64,000 nucleotides of DNA from Streptomyces pinistramenti (lineage in GTDB: Bacteria; Actinomycetota; Actinomycetes; Streptomycetales; Streptomycetaceae): the NCBI RefSeq assembly GCF_020564935.1, contig NZ_JAJCXB010000041.1, forward strand, positions 1 to 64,000. The letters are read 5' to 3'. The notes beneath the pieces are model-generated. The model saw only the letters and a list, made by a program, of their open reading frames with translations, searched no databases and was not told the origin of the DNA. Both the position numbers and the translations under genes were made by a program. Each line of letters opens with the position of its first letter. Position 1 is the first letter of the stretch. This document shows, one piece after another, positions 1 through 9,174 of the stretch.

Positions 1-2007
1 GCGCAGCGCGGCCGGAGCGAAGGGCCCCGGCGGCCCGCCGCCCGTCCGTCCGGCAGGCCCGCGGCCGGCAAACAGGCGGCGCCGAAAGGCGGCAGGGCCG
101 GCGCGTCCGGCAAGCCTCCGGCGGCCCGCCGCCCCTCGGGAGCGGCGCGCCCCGCCCGTCCCCGGCCCGCGGGTCCGATCCGGCTCGGCAATCCCCGGCC
201 CCGGCTCCGGCTGGTCGCCGTGGCGCTGACGCTGGTCATGCTGGTCTTCGCGGTGCGGCTGTTCCAGGTGCAGGCCGTCGATGCCGCCGCGTACGCGGCC
301 AGGGCCAACGTGAACCGCTACGTCCCGGTCAAGCTGGCCGCCGAACGCGGCACCATCACCGACCGGAGCGGCGTGGACCTCGCCACCACCGTCGACGCGT
401 ACGACATCACCGCGGACCCGAGCCTGCTGGCGCCCGACAAGACCAAGATCGACGACGCGCCGCAGCAGGCCGCCGCGCTGCTCGCGCCGATCCTCGGTGA
501 GGACCGGGCGACCCTCGCCGAGAAGCTCGGCAAGTCCTCGTCCCGTTACGTCCTGCTGGCGCACCAGCAGACCCCGCAGGTGTGGAAGCGGATCAAGGAC
601 CTGCGGTCGGGCCTCAACGCGAAGGCCGCCGCCGCGCCCAAGACGGCGCCGCGCCCGAACGTCCTGGTCGGCATCTTCGCCGACCGGCACAGCAAGCGCG
701 TCTACCCGAACAACGAACTGGCCGCCGGCGTCCTCGGCTTCGTCAACAGCGAGGGCAAGGGCGCGGGCGGCCTGGAGGCCCGGCTCGACACGAAGCTCGC
801 CGGCAAGGACGGCAAGCTGGTCTACGCGCAGTCCGGAGGCCGCCGGGTGCCGACGGCCGATGCCCAGGAACACCCCGCGGTCCCCGGCACCAACGTCCAG
901 CTCACCCTCGACCGTGACATCCAGTGGGCCGCCCAGAAAGCCATCTCCGAGCAGGTCACGAAGTCCAAGGCCGACCGCGGCTACGTCGTCGTCCAGGACA
1001 CCAGGACGGGCAAGATCCTCGCGCTCGCCAACGCGCCCGGCTTCGACCCCAACCACATCGCCAGGGCCGACCCGGCGGCGCTGGGCAACGCGGCGCTCAC
1101 CGATGCCTTCGAACCGGGTTCCACCAGCAAGCTGATGTCGATGGCCGCCATCCTGGAGGAGGGCGCGGCGACCCCGGCGACCCGGGTCACCGTGCCCAAC
1201 CGGCTGCACCGCGGCGACCGGCTCTTCTCCGACGACGTCGACCACCCCACCTGGCACCTCACGCTCAACGGCGTCCTCGCCAAGTCCAGCAACATCGGCA
1301 CCATCCTCGCCGCAGGACAGCTCGGCAAGACACAGCCCGAAGCCAACCGGGTGCTCTACTCCTACCTCCACAAGTTCGGCATCGGCCGGCCCACCGGACT
1401 CGGCTTCCCCGGGGAGACCGACGGCATCCTGGCCGAGCCCCAGGACTGGAACACCTCGCAGCAGTACACGATCCCGTTCGGCCAGGGCCTGTCCCTCAAC
1501 GCCGTCCAGGCCGCGTCCGTGTACTCCACGATCGCGAACGGCGGCGAGCGCATCGCCCCCACCCTGGTCAGCGGCACCACCGGCCCCGACGGGCAGTACG
1601 TCCCTGCGCCCGCGCCGGAGAAGAACCGGGTGGTGAGCCCGAAGACCGCAACGCAGCTCGCCACCATGCTCGAATCGGTGGTCGACGACGAAGCGGGCAC
1701 CGGAGCCAAGGCGAAGATCGACGGGTACCGCGTCGGCGGTAAGACCGGCACGTCCAACCGGGTGGATCCGAAGACCGGCAAATACCACGGCTACACCGCG
1801 TCCTTCGCCGGTTTCGCGCCCGCTGACAAGCCCCGTATCACCGTCTACTGCGCCGTCCAGAACCCCACCAAGGGGAGCTATTTCGGCGGCTCGGTCTGCG
1901 GCCCGATCTACCAGCAGGTCATGCAGTTCGCGCTGAAAACCCTGCAGGTCCCGCCGAGCGGCGTGAAGGCGCCGCGGCTGCCCGTCACCTTCACGCCAGG
2001 CGAATGA
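1..2007 (+). CDS. ftsI: FtsI/PBP3 septal transpeptidase (5' end cut by window)
   Basis: Class B penicillin-binding protein that crosslinks septal peptidoglycan, anchored in the membrane with its catalytic domain outside. The frame is open from base 1, so the gene starts upstream; a GTG at 220 is only internal. What is seen: a basic Pro/Arg/Ala-rich cytoplasmic stretch (bases 1-210), one transmembrane segment (about 211-265), a dimerisation domain, then the transpeptidase domain with catalytic STSK (bases 1120-1131), SSN (1285-1293) and KTGT (from 1741). The order and spacing are those of active class B PBPs. It is followed after 18 bp by murE, as in the actinobacterial dcw cluster. Function is secure from motifs and context; only the N-terminus is missing. 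Confidence 0.95.
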   Translation, partial: AQRGRSEGPRRPAARPSGRPAAGKQAAPKGGRAGASGKPPAARRPSGAARPARPRPAGPIRLGNPRPRLRLVAVALTLVMLVFAVRLFQVQAVDAAAYAARANVNRYVPVKLAAERGTITDRSGVDLATTVDAYDITADPSLLAPDKTKIDDAPQQAAALLAPILGEDRATLAEKLGKSSSRYVLLAHQQTPQVWKRIKDLRSGLNAKAAAAPKTAPRPNVLVGIFADRHSKRVYPNNELAAGVLGFVNSEGKGAGGLEARLDTKLAGKDGKLVYAQSGGRRVPTADAQEHPAVPGTNVQLTLDRDIQWAAQKAISEQVTKSKADRGYVVVQDTRTGKILALANAPGFDPNHIARADPAALGNAALTDAFEPGSTSKLMSMAAILEEGAATPATRVTVPNRLHRGDRLFSDDVDHPTWHLTLNGVLAKSSNIGTILAAGQLGKTQPEANRVLYSYLHKFGIGRPTGLGFPGETDGILAEPQDWNTSQQYTIPFGQGLSLNAVQAASVYSTIANGGERIAPTLVSGTTGPDGQYVPAPAPEKNRVVSPKTATQLATMLESVVDDEAGTGAKAKIDGYRVGGKTGTSNRVDPKTGKYHGYTASFAGFAPADKPRITVYCAVQNPTKGSYFGGSVCGPIYQQVMQFALKTLQVPPSGVKAPRLPVTFTPGE

Positions 2008-2025
2008 AATCGAGGCAACATCGCC

Positions 2026-3741
2026 GTGACGACCATCACCCCCCACGGGACTCCACACCCCGGCAACGGTTCCTCCGCAGACCCCTCACTTCGCCTCGGA
2101 GCCGCCGAGCCCGGTACGCTCACCGCCGTGTCACATGCTGATCAGTCCCCCAACGCCCAGAAGGACGCACCCGGTAAATACCCGGGAGCGCCCCGCCCCG
2201 AGCAGGTCCGCCCCACCCCCCTGGCGGTACTCGCCGAGCAGCTGGGCACCCCGGCTCCGGCCTCCGGCGCGCTCGACGTCACCGGCATCACCCATGACTC
2301 CCGTGCGGTCCGCCCCGGTGACGTCTATGCCGCGCTGCCCGGTGCCCGTCTGCACGGTGCCGACTTCGTCGCGCAGGCCGCCGACCTCGGCGCGGCCGCC
2401 GTCCTGACCGACCCGTCGGGCGAGGAACGCGCCGCGGCGACCGGCCTCCCGGTGCTCGTCGTCGACGACCCGCGCTCCCGGATGGGCGCCCTGGCCGTCT
2501 CCATCTACGGGGCGCCGGGCGAGGACCTCCTCCAGATCGGCATCACGGGCACCTCCGGGAAGACCACCACCGCGTACCTCATCGAGGGGGGCCTGCGGGC
2601 CGCGGCGGCCAAGGGTGACGGCGGGCTGACCGGCCTGATCGGCACCGTCGAGACCCGTATCGGCGACGAGCGGATCAAGTCCGAGCGCACCACCCCCGAG
2701 GCCACCGAGCTGCAGGCGCTGTTCGCCGTCATGCGCGAGCGCGGTGTCCGCGCGGTCGCCATGGAGGTCTCCAGCCACGCCCTGGTCCTGGGCCGGGTCG
2801 ACGGCTGCGTCTTCGACGTCGCGATCTTCAACAACCTCAGCCCGGAGCACATGGAGTTCCACTCCGGCATGGAGGACTACTTCCAGGCCAAGGCCCGGCT
2901 GTTCACCAGGGCCCGCAGCCGCGCCGGCGTCGTCAACCTCGACGACCCGTACGGCAAGCGGCTGGCCGAGGGCGAGTCCGAGGTCCCGGTCACCACCTTC
3001 TCCGCCGAGGGCCACCCCGACGCGGACTGGCGGGCCGCGGACGTCGAGGTCGGTACCCTCGGCTCGACGTTCACCGTGCTCGGCCCCAACGGCGAGCACC
3101 TGAAGGCCGCCTCGCCGATCGCCGGACCGTTCAACGTCGCCAACGCACTCGCTGCCATCACCTCGCTGGTCGTCGCGGGCATCGACCCGCAGACCGCGGC
3201 CGACGGCGTCGCCGCGGTCCCCGGCGTCCCCGGCCGCCTGGAGCGTATCGACGCCGGCCAGCCCTACCTCGCCGTCGTCGACTACGCGCACAAGACGGAC
3301 GCCGTCGAATCGGTTCTGCGGGCGCTGCGCAAGGTGACCGACGGCAAGCTGCACGCCGTGCTCGGCTGCGGCGGCGACCGCGACCCGCACAAGCGCCTCC
3401 CGATGGGCGCCGCCGTCGCGCGGCTCGCCGACACGGCCGTGCTGACCTCCGACAACCCGCGCTCCGAAGACCCGCTGGCGATCCTCGCCACCATGCTCTC
3501 CGGCGCCGCCGAGGTGCCGATCCACGAGCGCGGCACCGTCCTCGTCGAGGAGGAGCGTGCGGCCGCCATCGCCGCAGCCGTCGCCCGCGCCGAGCCGGGC
3601 GACACCGTGATCGTCGCGGGCAAGGGCCACGAGCAGGGCCAGGACATCGCCGGAGTGGTCCGGCCCTTCGACGACCGCCAGGTGTTGCGCGAGGCCATCG
3701 AAGCCTCGTTGACCGTGCAGCAGCCGAACCACCAGGGATGA
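2026..3741 (+). CDS. murE: MurE, UDP-MurNAc-dipeptide:diaminopimelate ligase
   Basis: Cytoplasmic ATP-dependent ligase adding the third stem residue (LL-diaminopimelate in streptomycetes) to UDP-MurNAc-L-Ala-D-Glu. Seen: the Mur ligase P-loop GTSGKTTT near residue 175, the substrate motif TTPEATELQ, VSSHALVLGRVDG, and the diaminopimelate recognition motif DNPRSEDP near residue 475. The GTG at 2026 has GAGG 10 bases upstream (571 aa). A second GTG at 2128, giving 537 aa and starting SHADQ, would be closer to the usual family length, because the extra 34 residues are Pro/Gly-rich and look uninformative. I keep 2026 for its ribosome binding site, with the start uncertain. It lies between ftsI and murF. 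Confidence 0.93.
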   Translation: MTTITPHGTPHPGNGSSADPSLRLGAAEPGTLTAVSHADQSPNAQKDAPGKYPGAPRPEQVRPTPLAVLAEQLGTPAPASGALDVTGITHDSRAVRPGDVYAALPGARLHGADFVAQAADLGAAAVLTDPSGEERAAATGLPVLVVDDPRSRMGALAVSIYGAPGEDLLQIGITGTSGKTTTAYLIEGGLRAAAAKGDGGLTGLIGTVETRIGDERIKSERTTPEATELQALFAVMRERGVRAVAMEVSSHALVLGRVDGCVFDVAIFNNLSPEHMEFHSGMEDYFQAKARLFTRARSRAGVVNLDDPYGKRLAEGESEVPVTTFSAEGHPDADWRAADVEVGTLGSTFTVLGPNGEHLKAASPIAGPFNVANALAAITSLVVAGIDPQTAADGVAAVPGVPGRLERIDAGQPYLAVVDYAHKTDAVESVLRALRKVTDGKLHAVLGCGGDRDPHKRLPMGAAVARLADTAVLTSDNPRSEDPLAILATMLSGAAEVPIHERGTVLVEEERAAAIAAAVARAEPGDTVIVAGKGHEQGQDIAGVVRPFDDRQVLREAIEASLTVQQPNHQG

Positions 3742-3803
3742 CACACCGCCATGCGCGCACAACCCTTCTGTTGGCAATTTCCGCCGCTTGCCGGGGGTGA
3801 CCT

Positions 3804-5246
3804 GTGATCTCCCTGTCCCTCGCCGAGATCGCGAGCATCGTCGGCGGGCAGCAGCACGACATACCGGATCCTGAACTCCAGGTCACCGGACCGGTCGTGA
3901 AGGACTCCCGCGAGGTCCGCCCCGGCAGCCTGTTCGTGGCCTTCGCCGGCGAACGCGCCGACGGCCACGACTTCGCGCAGCGTGCCGTCGGCGACGGAGC
4001 GGCAGCCGTGCTCGCCGCCCGTCCGGTCGGCGTCCCGGCGATCGTCGTCGACGACGTGATCGCCGCGCTCGGGGCGCTGGCCCGCGCCGTCGTCGAACGC
4101 CTCGGCACGAACGTCGTCGCGCTCACCGGCTCGGCCGGCAAGACCAGCACCAAGGACCTGATCGCCCAGCTCCTGGAGCGGAACGGCCCGACCGTCTGGC
4201 CGGACGGCAACCTCAACAACGAGATCGGCCTGCCGCTCACCGCGCTGCGCGCCGACGACGGCACCCGGCATCTCGTCCTGGAGATGGGCGCCCGCGGCGT
4301 CGGCCACATCCGGTACCTCGCGGCGCTCACCCCGCCGAAGATCGGTGTGGTGCTCAACGTCGGCACCGCGCACATCGGCGAGTTCGGCGGCCGCGAGCAG
4401 ATTGCCCTGGCAAAGGGCGAACTCGTCGAGGCGCTCCCCGCGGCGGCCGACGGCGGCGTCGCCGTGCTCAACGCCGACGACCCGTACGTCCGCGCCATGG
4501 CGCACCGTACGAAGGCCCGCACGGTGCTGTTCGGCGAGGCGCCGGAAGCCGACGTACGTGCCGAGAATGTCCGGCTCACCGGACTCGGTCAGCCTGCCTT
4601 CACGCTTCACACACCCTCCGGGTGCAGCGATGTGACCATGCGGCTGTACGGTGAGCACCACGTGTCGAACGCGCTCGCCGCGGCCGCCGTCGCCCATGAG
4701 TCGGGCATGTCCGTGGACGAGATCGCCACCGCGCTCTCCGAAGCCGGCACGCTCTCCCGGTGGCGGATGGAGGTCACCGAGCGCGCGGACGGCGTGACGG
4801 TCGTCAACGACGCCTACAACGCGAACCCCGAGTCCATGCGAGCGGCGCTGCGAGCGCTGGTCGCGATGGGCACAGCCGGCAAGGCGACGGGCGGGCGGAC
4901 GTGGGCGGTGCTCGGTGAGATGGCCGAGCTGGGCGAGGACGCACTTGCCGAACACGACGCGGTCGGACGCCTGGTCGTCCGGCTCAACGTCAGCAAGCTC
5001 GTGGCAGTCGGCGGCAGGGAAGCGGCCTGGCTGCAAATGGGCGCCTATAACGAGGGTTCGTGGGGTGAGGAGTCGGTGCACGTGTCCGACACGCGGGCGG
5101 CGGTCGACCTGTTGCGCAGCGAGCTGCGGCCGGGGGACGTCGTACTGGTGAAGGCATCCAGGTCGGTGGGCCTTGAGCGGGTCGCAGCGGCATTGCTGGA
5201 CGGCGAGGGCGTGCAGGGCGCCGAGAGCGGGTCCGCGGCCCGATGA
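3804..5246 (+). CDS. murF: MurF, UDP-MurNAc-tripeptide:D-Ala-D-Ala ligase
   Basis: Last cytoplasmic Mur ligase; it adds D-Ala-D-Ala to make UDP-MurNAc-pentapeptide, the substrate of MraY. Seen: N-terminal UMP-binding fold (KDSREVRPGSLFVAF), ATP loop TGSAGKTSTKD near residue 109, central-domain motif LNNEIGLPLT, and the C-terminal Rossmann domain starting at VNDAYNANPESM. The length of 480 aa is normal. The GTG start follows a GGGGGTGA ribosome binding site. The last bases overlap the mraY start (ATGA), so the two are probably translationally coupled. Confidence 0.95.
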   Translation: MISLSLAEIASIVGGQQHDIPDPELQVTGPVVKDSREVRPGSLFVAFAGERADGHDFAQRAVGDGAAAVLAARPVGVPAIVVDDVIAALGALARAVVERLGTNVVALTGSAGKTSTKDLIAQLLERNGPTVWPDGNLNNEIGLPLTALRADDGTRHLVLEMGARGVGHIRYLAALTPPKIGVVLNVGTAHIGEFGGREQIALAKGELVEALPAAADGGVAVLNADDPYVRAMAHRTKARTVLFGEAPEADVRAENVRLTGLGQPAFTLHTPSGCSDVTMRLYGEHHVSNALAAAAVAHESGMSVDEIATALSEAGTLSRWRMEVTERADGVTVVNDAYNANPESMRAALRALVAMGTAGKATGGRTWAVLGEMAELGEDALAEHDAVGRLVVRLNVSKLVAVGGREAAWLQMGAYNEGSWGEESVHVSDTRAAVDLLRSELRPGDVVLVKASRSVGLERVAAALLDGEGVQGAESGSAAR

Positions 5247-6316
5247 ACTCGATGAAGCAGATCCTCTTCTCCGGAATGATCGGGCTCTTCCTGACCCTGA
5301 TCGGTACCCCGGTGCTGATCAAACTGCTGGCCAAAAAGGGCTACGGGCAGTTCATCCGCGACGACGGACCGCGGGACCACCACAGCAAGCGCGGTACGCC
5401 CACCATGGGTGGCATCGCCTTCATCCTGGCCACGATCATCGCGTACGCGCTGACCAAGGTCATCACGAGCAGCGACCCCACCTTCTCCGGTGTGCTGGTG
5501 CTGTTCCTGATGGCGGGGATGGGCCTGGTCGGCTTCCTCGACGACTACATCAAGATCGTCAAGCAGCGTTCGCTGGGCCTGCGGGCCAAGGCGAAGATGG
5601 CCGGACAGCTGATCGTCGGCATCGCCTTCGCGGTGCTCTCGCTGCAATTCTCCGACCTGCGCGGACAGACGCCAGCATCCGACCGGCTGTCCTTCACCCA
5701 GGACTTCGGCTGGCAGATCGGCCCGGTGATCTTCGTGATCTGGGCGCTGTTCATGATCCTGGCGATGTCCAACGGCGTGAACCTCACCGACGGCCTCGAC
5801 GGCCTGGCCACCGGCGCCTCGGTGATGGTCTTCGGTGCGTACACCTTCATCGGCATCTGGCAGCACCAGGAGTCGTGCGCCAACCAGATCACCGCGGGCC
5901 CCGGCTGTTACGAGGTACGCGATCCACTCGACCTCGCGGTCGTCGCCTCCGCCTTGATGGGCGCGTGCTTCGGCTTCCTGTGGTGGAACACCTCGCCCGC
6001 CAAGATCTTCATGGGCGACACCGGTTCGCTGGCCCTGGGCGGCGCGCTGGCCGGCCTGGCGATCTGCTCCCGCACCGAGCTGCTGATGGCAGTGCTCGGC
6101 GGCCTGTTCGTCCTCATCACGATGTCCGTGGTGATCCAGGTCGGATCCTTCCGCCTGACCGGCAAGCGGGTCTTCCGCATGGCGCCACTTCAACATCACT
6201 TCGAATTGAAGGGATGGTCGGAAGTCCTTGTGGTGGTCAGATTCTGGATCATCCAGGGCATGTGCGTGATCGTCGGACTCGGGGTCTTCTACGGCGGTTG
6301 GCAGGCGGCCAAGTGA
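5243..6316 (+). CDS. mraY: MraY, phospho-MurNAc-pentapeptide translocase
   Basis: Integral membrane enzyme that transfers phospho-MurNAc-pentapeptide to undecaprenyl phosphate, making lipid I on the cytoplasmic face. Seen: about ten transmembrane segments over 357 aa and the family motifs DDYIKI (aspartate pair near residue 101), NLTDGLDGLATG and FMGDTGSLALG. It overlaps murF by ATGA at its start and murD by GTGA at its end. The product feeds MurG encoded downstream. Confidence 0.96.
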   Translation: MNSMKQILFSGMIGLFLTLIGTPVLIKLLAKKGYGQFIRDDGPRDHHSKRGTPTMGGIAFILATIIAYALTKVITSSDPTFSGVLVLFLMAGMGLVGFLDDYIKIVKQRSLGLRAKAKMAGQLIVGIAFAVLSLQFSDLRGQTPASDRLSFTQDFGWQIGPVIFVIWALFMILAMSNGVNLTDGLDGLATGASVMVFGAYTFIGIWQHQESCANQITAGPGCYEVRDPLDLAVVASALMGACFGFLWWNTSPAKIFMGDTGSLALGGALAGLAICSRTELLMAVLGGLFVLITMSVVIQVGSFRLTGKRVFRMAPLQHHFELKGWSEVLVVVRFWIIQGMCVIVGLGVFYGGWQAAK

Positions 6317-7758
6317 CCACGCAGGACTTCGCAGGGCAGCACATCACCGTTGCCGGCCTGGGCGTGAGCGGCATCAGCGCCGCCCGCGCGCTGGCCGGCC
6401 TCGGCGCCCGCGTCACGGTCGTGGACGGCGGCGACGGCGACAAGCAGCGCGCCGCAGCCGCCGACCTGGAGGCGCCCGGCATCACGGTGCGCCTCGGCGA
6501 CGGCACGACCCTGCCCGAGGGCACCGACCTCGTCGTCACCTCGCCCGGCTGGAAGCCGGACAGCCCGCTGTTCGCGGCGGCGGCCGAGGCCGGCGTGGAC
6601 GTGGTCGGCGACGTCGAGATCGCCTGGCGGCTCCGCGGCCCCGACGCCGCGGCCTGGCTCGCGGTCACCGGCACCAACGGCAAGACCACCACCGTCCGGA
6701 TGCTGGCCGCGATCCTGGAGGCCGAGGGCCTGCACACCGCGGCCGTCGGCAACATCGGCACCCCGATCATCGACCTCGTCCTCGGCCAGGGGCAGCGCGG
6801 CGAACGGCCCTACGACGTCCTCGCCGTGGAGCTCTCCAGCTACCAGCTGCACTGGGCACCTTCGCTGCGGGCGCACTCCGCGGCCGTCCTCAACCTCGCC
6901 CCCGACCACCTCGACTGGCACGGCTCCATGAAGGCGTACGCCGCCGACAAGGGCCGGATCTACGAGGGCAACACCGTCGCCTGCGTCTACAACGTGGCCG
7001 ACAAGGCGACCGAGGACCTGGTGCGCGAGGCCGACGTCGAAGAGGGCTGCCGCGCCGTCGGCTTCACCCTCGGCACCCCGGGGCCCTCCCAGCTCGGCGT
7101 CGTCGACGGGCTCCTCGTCGACCGCGCCTTCGTCGAGAACCGGCAGCAACAGGCCCAGGAACTCGCCGAGATCACCGACATCGCGCCCGGCTCAGGCAGC
7201 CCCGCCCCGCACAACATCGCCAACGCCCTTGCGGCGGCGGCGCTGGCCCGTGCCTTCGGCGTGCGCCCCGCCTCCGTACGCGAGGGGCTGCGGGCCTTCC
7301 ACCCGGACGCACACCGCATCCAGCACATCGCGGACATCGCGGACATCACATACATCGACGACTCCAAAGCGACCAACACCCATGCCGCCGAGGCGTCGTT
7401 GGCCGCGTACGAGCACATCGTGTGGATCGCCGGCGGGCTCGCCAAGGGCGCGACCTTCGACGAGCTGGTGGCGAAGTCCGCGCAGCGGCTGCGCGGGGTG
7501 GTGCTGATCGGCGCCGACCGCGCGCTGATCCGCGAAGCCCTGGCGCGACACGCCCCGGATGTCCCGGTGGTCGACCTCGACCGGACCGACACTGGGGCGA
7601 TGCCCGAGGCGGTACGCGAAGCGACCGGTCTCGCCGAGCCAGGTGACACGGTCCTGCTGGCCCCGGCCTGCGCCTCGATGGACATGTTCGTGAATTACAA
7701 CAAGCGGGGCGACGCCTTCGCCGACGCGGTGCGCGAGCTGAGCGCGCGAGCCCAGTAG
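6313..7758 (+). CDS. murD: MurD, UDP-MurNAc-L-Ala:D-Glu ligase
   Basis: Cytoplasmic ligase adding D-Glu to UDP-MurNAc-L-Ala. Seen: an N-terminal dinucleotide-type fold (VAGLGVSGISAARAL), P-loop TGTNGKTTTVRM near residue 119, SSYQLHWAP and the C-terminal DDSKATNTHAA motif. The length of 481 aa fits. The GTG start overlaps the mraY stop by 4 bp (GTGA). The frame stays open far upstream into mraY, but those codons are an out-of-frame shadow and do not imply a fusion. Confidence 0.95.
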   Translation: MTTQDFAGQHITVAGLGVSGISAARALAGLGARVTVVDGGDGDKQRAAAADLEAPGITVRLGDGTTLPEGTDLVVTSPGWKPDSPLFAAAAEAGVDVVGDVEIAWRLRGPDAAAWLAVTGTNGKTTTVRMLAAILEAEGLHTAAVGNIGTPIIDLVLGQGQRGERPYDVLAVELSSYQLHWAPSLRAHSAAVLNLAPDHLDWHGSMKAYAADKGRIYEGNTVACVYNVADKATEDLVREADVEEGCRAVGFTLGTPGPSQLGVVDGLLVDRAFVENRQQQAQELAEITDIAPGSGSPAPHNIANALAAAALARAFGVRPASVREGLRAFHPDAHRIQHIADIADITYIDDSKATNTHAAEASLAAYEHIVWIAGGLAKGATFDELVAKSAQRLRGVVLIGADRALIREALARHAPDVPVVDLDRTDTGAMPEAVREATGLAEPGDTVLLAPACASMDMFVNYNKRGDAFADAVRELSARAQ

Positions 7759-7815
7759 ACCGCTCGTCCCGCTCGCGTCGATGACCTGCGGCGAGCACCT
7801 GTGGAGGGGACGAGG

Positions 7816-9168
7816 ATGACGGCCCGATCGGCGAAGGCGGCACCGCCGCGTCCGCGGCGGCGGCTCGTCACCGCGTCCCGCCCGTCACGCGGCAGCCGCT
7901 CACGGGGCGGCCCTCGGCGCCTGTACACGCAGGCGAAGCGGGCCTGGGACCGGCCGCTGACGGCGTACTACCTGATCCTCGGCGGCAGCCTGCTGATCAC
8001 CGTGCTCGGCCTGGTGATGGTCTACTCCGCCTCGCAGATCAAGGCGCTCCAGTCCGGGCTCGCGCCGAGCTTCTTCTTCCGCAAGCAGCTGTTGGCCGCG
8101 GTCATCGGCGGCGTCCTGCTGCTGTGTGCCGCGCGGTTTCCGGTACGGCTGCACCGCGCCCTGGCCTATCCGTTGCTGGCGGTCTCGGTCTTCCTGATGT
8201 GCCTGGTGCAGGTGCCGGGGATAGGGGTCGCGGTCAACGGCAACCAGAACTGGATCAACCTCGGCGGCCCTTTCCAGATGCAACCCAGCGAGTTCGGCAA
8301 ACTCGCGCTCGTCCTGTGGGGCGCCGATCTGCTGGCCCGCAAGCAGGAGAAGAAGCTGCTGGCGCAGTGGAAGCACCTGCTGGTGCCCCTGATCCCGGTC
8401 GCCCTCCTGCTGCTCGGGCTGATCATGCTCGGCGGGGACATGGGAACCGCGATCATTCTCACGGCGATCCTCTTCGGCCTGCTGTGGCTGGCCGGTGCTC
8501 CCACGCGGCTGTTCGTCGGCGTCCTGGGTGCCGCGACGGCCATCGGGGCCCTGCTGATCAAGACCAGCGCCAACCGGATGTCCCGTCTGGCCTGCATCGG
8601 GGCGACCGATCCGGGCCCCGGAGACCAGTGCTGGCAGGCCGTGCACGGTATCTACGCTCTGGCCTCAGGCGGATTTTTCGGTTCCGGGCTCGGCGCGAGT
8701 ATGGAAAAATGGGGTGAACTCCCGGAACCGCACACCGACTTCATCTTCGCCATCACCGGGGAGGAACTGGGTCTGGCGGGGACGCTGTCGGTGCTCGCCC
8801 TCTTCGCGGCTCTAGGCTATGCGGGTATCCGCGTGGCCGGACGCACGGAGGACCCCTTCGTGAGGTATGCCGCGGGAGGCGTGACCACCTGGATCACGGC
8901 CCAGGCCGTGATCAACATCGGTGCGGTGCTCGGCCTGTTGCCGATCGCCGGCGTCCCGCTCCCGCTGTTCTCCTACGGGGGCTCCGCCCTGCTGCCGATG
9001 ATGTTCGCCATCGGGCTGATGATCGCCTTCGCGCGTGATGAGCCCGCAGCTCGGGCGGCATTGGCCGCGCTGGCGACGCGGAAGCCGGTTTTCGCAAGGA
9101 AATCGGCTGGGGTGAGATGGAAGACGATGAGACGGCGCGTCAAGAAGCGACCGTCCGGAGAGCGGTGA
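7816..9168 (+). CDS. ftsW: FtsW, septal peptidoglycan glycosyltransferase (SEDS)
   Basis: SEDS-family polytopic membrane protein that polymerises lipid II at the septum with its partner FtsI. Seen: a basic N-terminal tail of about 50 residues, then about ten membrane segments; conserved loops NQNWINLGG and MQPSEFGKLA, GGDMGT, and GELPEPHTDFIFA before TGEELG. I chose ATG 7816 because GGAGG lies 8 bases upstream (7803-7807), rather than GTG 7801, which would precede that site. The product is 450 aa. It sits between murD and murG as in other streptomycetes. Confidence 0.94.
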   Translation: MTARSAKAAPPRPRRRLVTASRPSRGSRSRGGPRRLYTQAKRAWDRPLTAYYLILGGSLLITVLGLVMVYSASQIKALQSGLAPSFFFRKQLLAAVIGGVLLLCAARFPVRLHRALAYPLLAVSVFLMCLVQVPGIGVAVNGNQNWINLGGPFQMQPSEFGKLALVLWGADLLARKQEKKLLAQWKHLLVPLIPVALLLLGLIMLGGDMGTAIILTAILFGLLWLAGAPTRLFVGVLGAATAIGALLIKTSANRMSRLACIGATDPGPGDQCWQAVHGIYALASGGFFGSGLGASMEKWGELPEPHTDFIFAITGEELGLAGTLSVLALFAALGYAGIRVAGRTEDPFVRYAAGGVTTWITAQAVINIGAVLGLLPIAGVPLPLFSYGGSALLPMMFAIGLMIAFARDEPAARAALAALATRKPVFARKSAGVRWKTMRRRVKKRPSGER

Positions 9169-9174
9169 ATTTCG

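Noticed and set aside
2131..3777. 548-codon minus-strand frame over murE
   Set aside because: Antisense shadow with Gly/Val/Asp/His repeats and no recognisable motif.
5173..7758. 861-codon frame that looks like a fusion ending in MurD
   Set aside because: Its first 380 codons are out of frame with mraY and read as Arg/Pro/His-rich noise; murD starts at GTG 6313.
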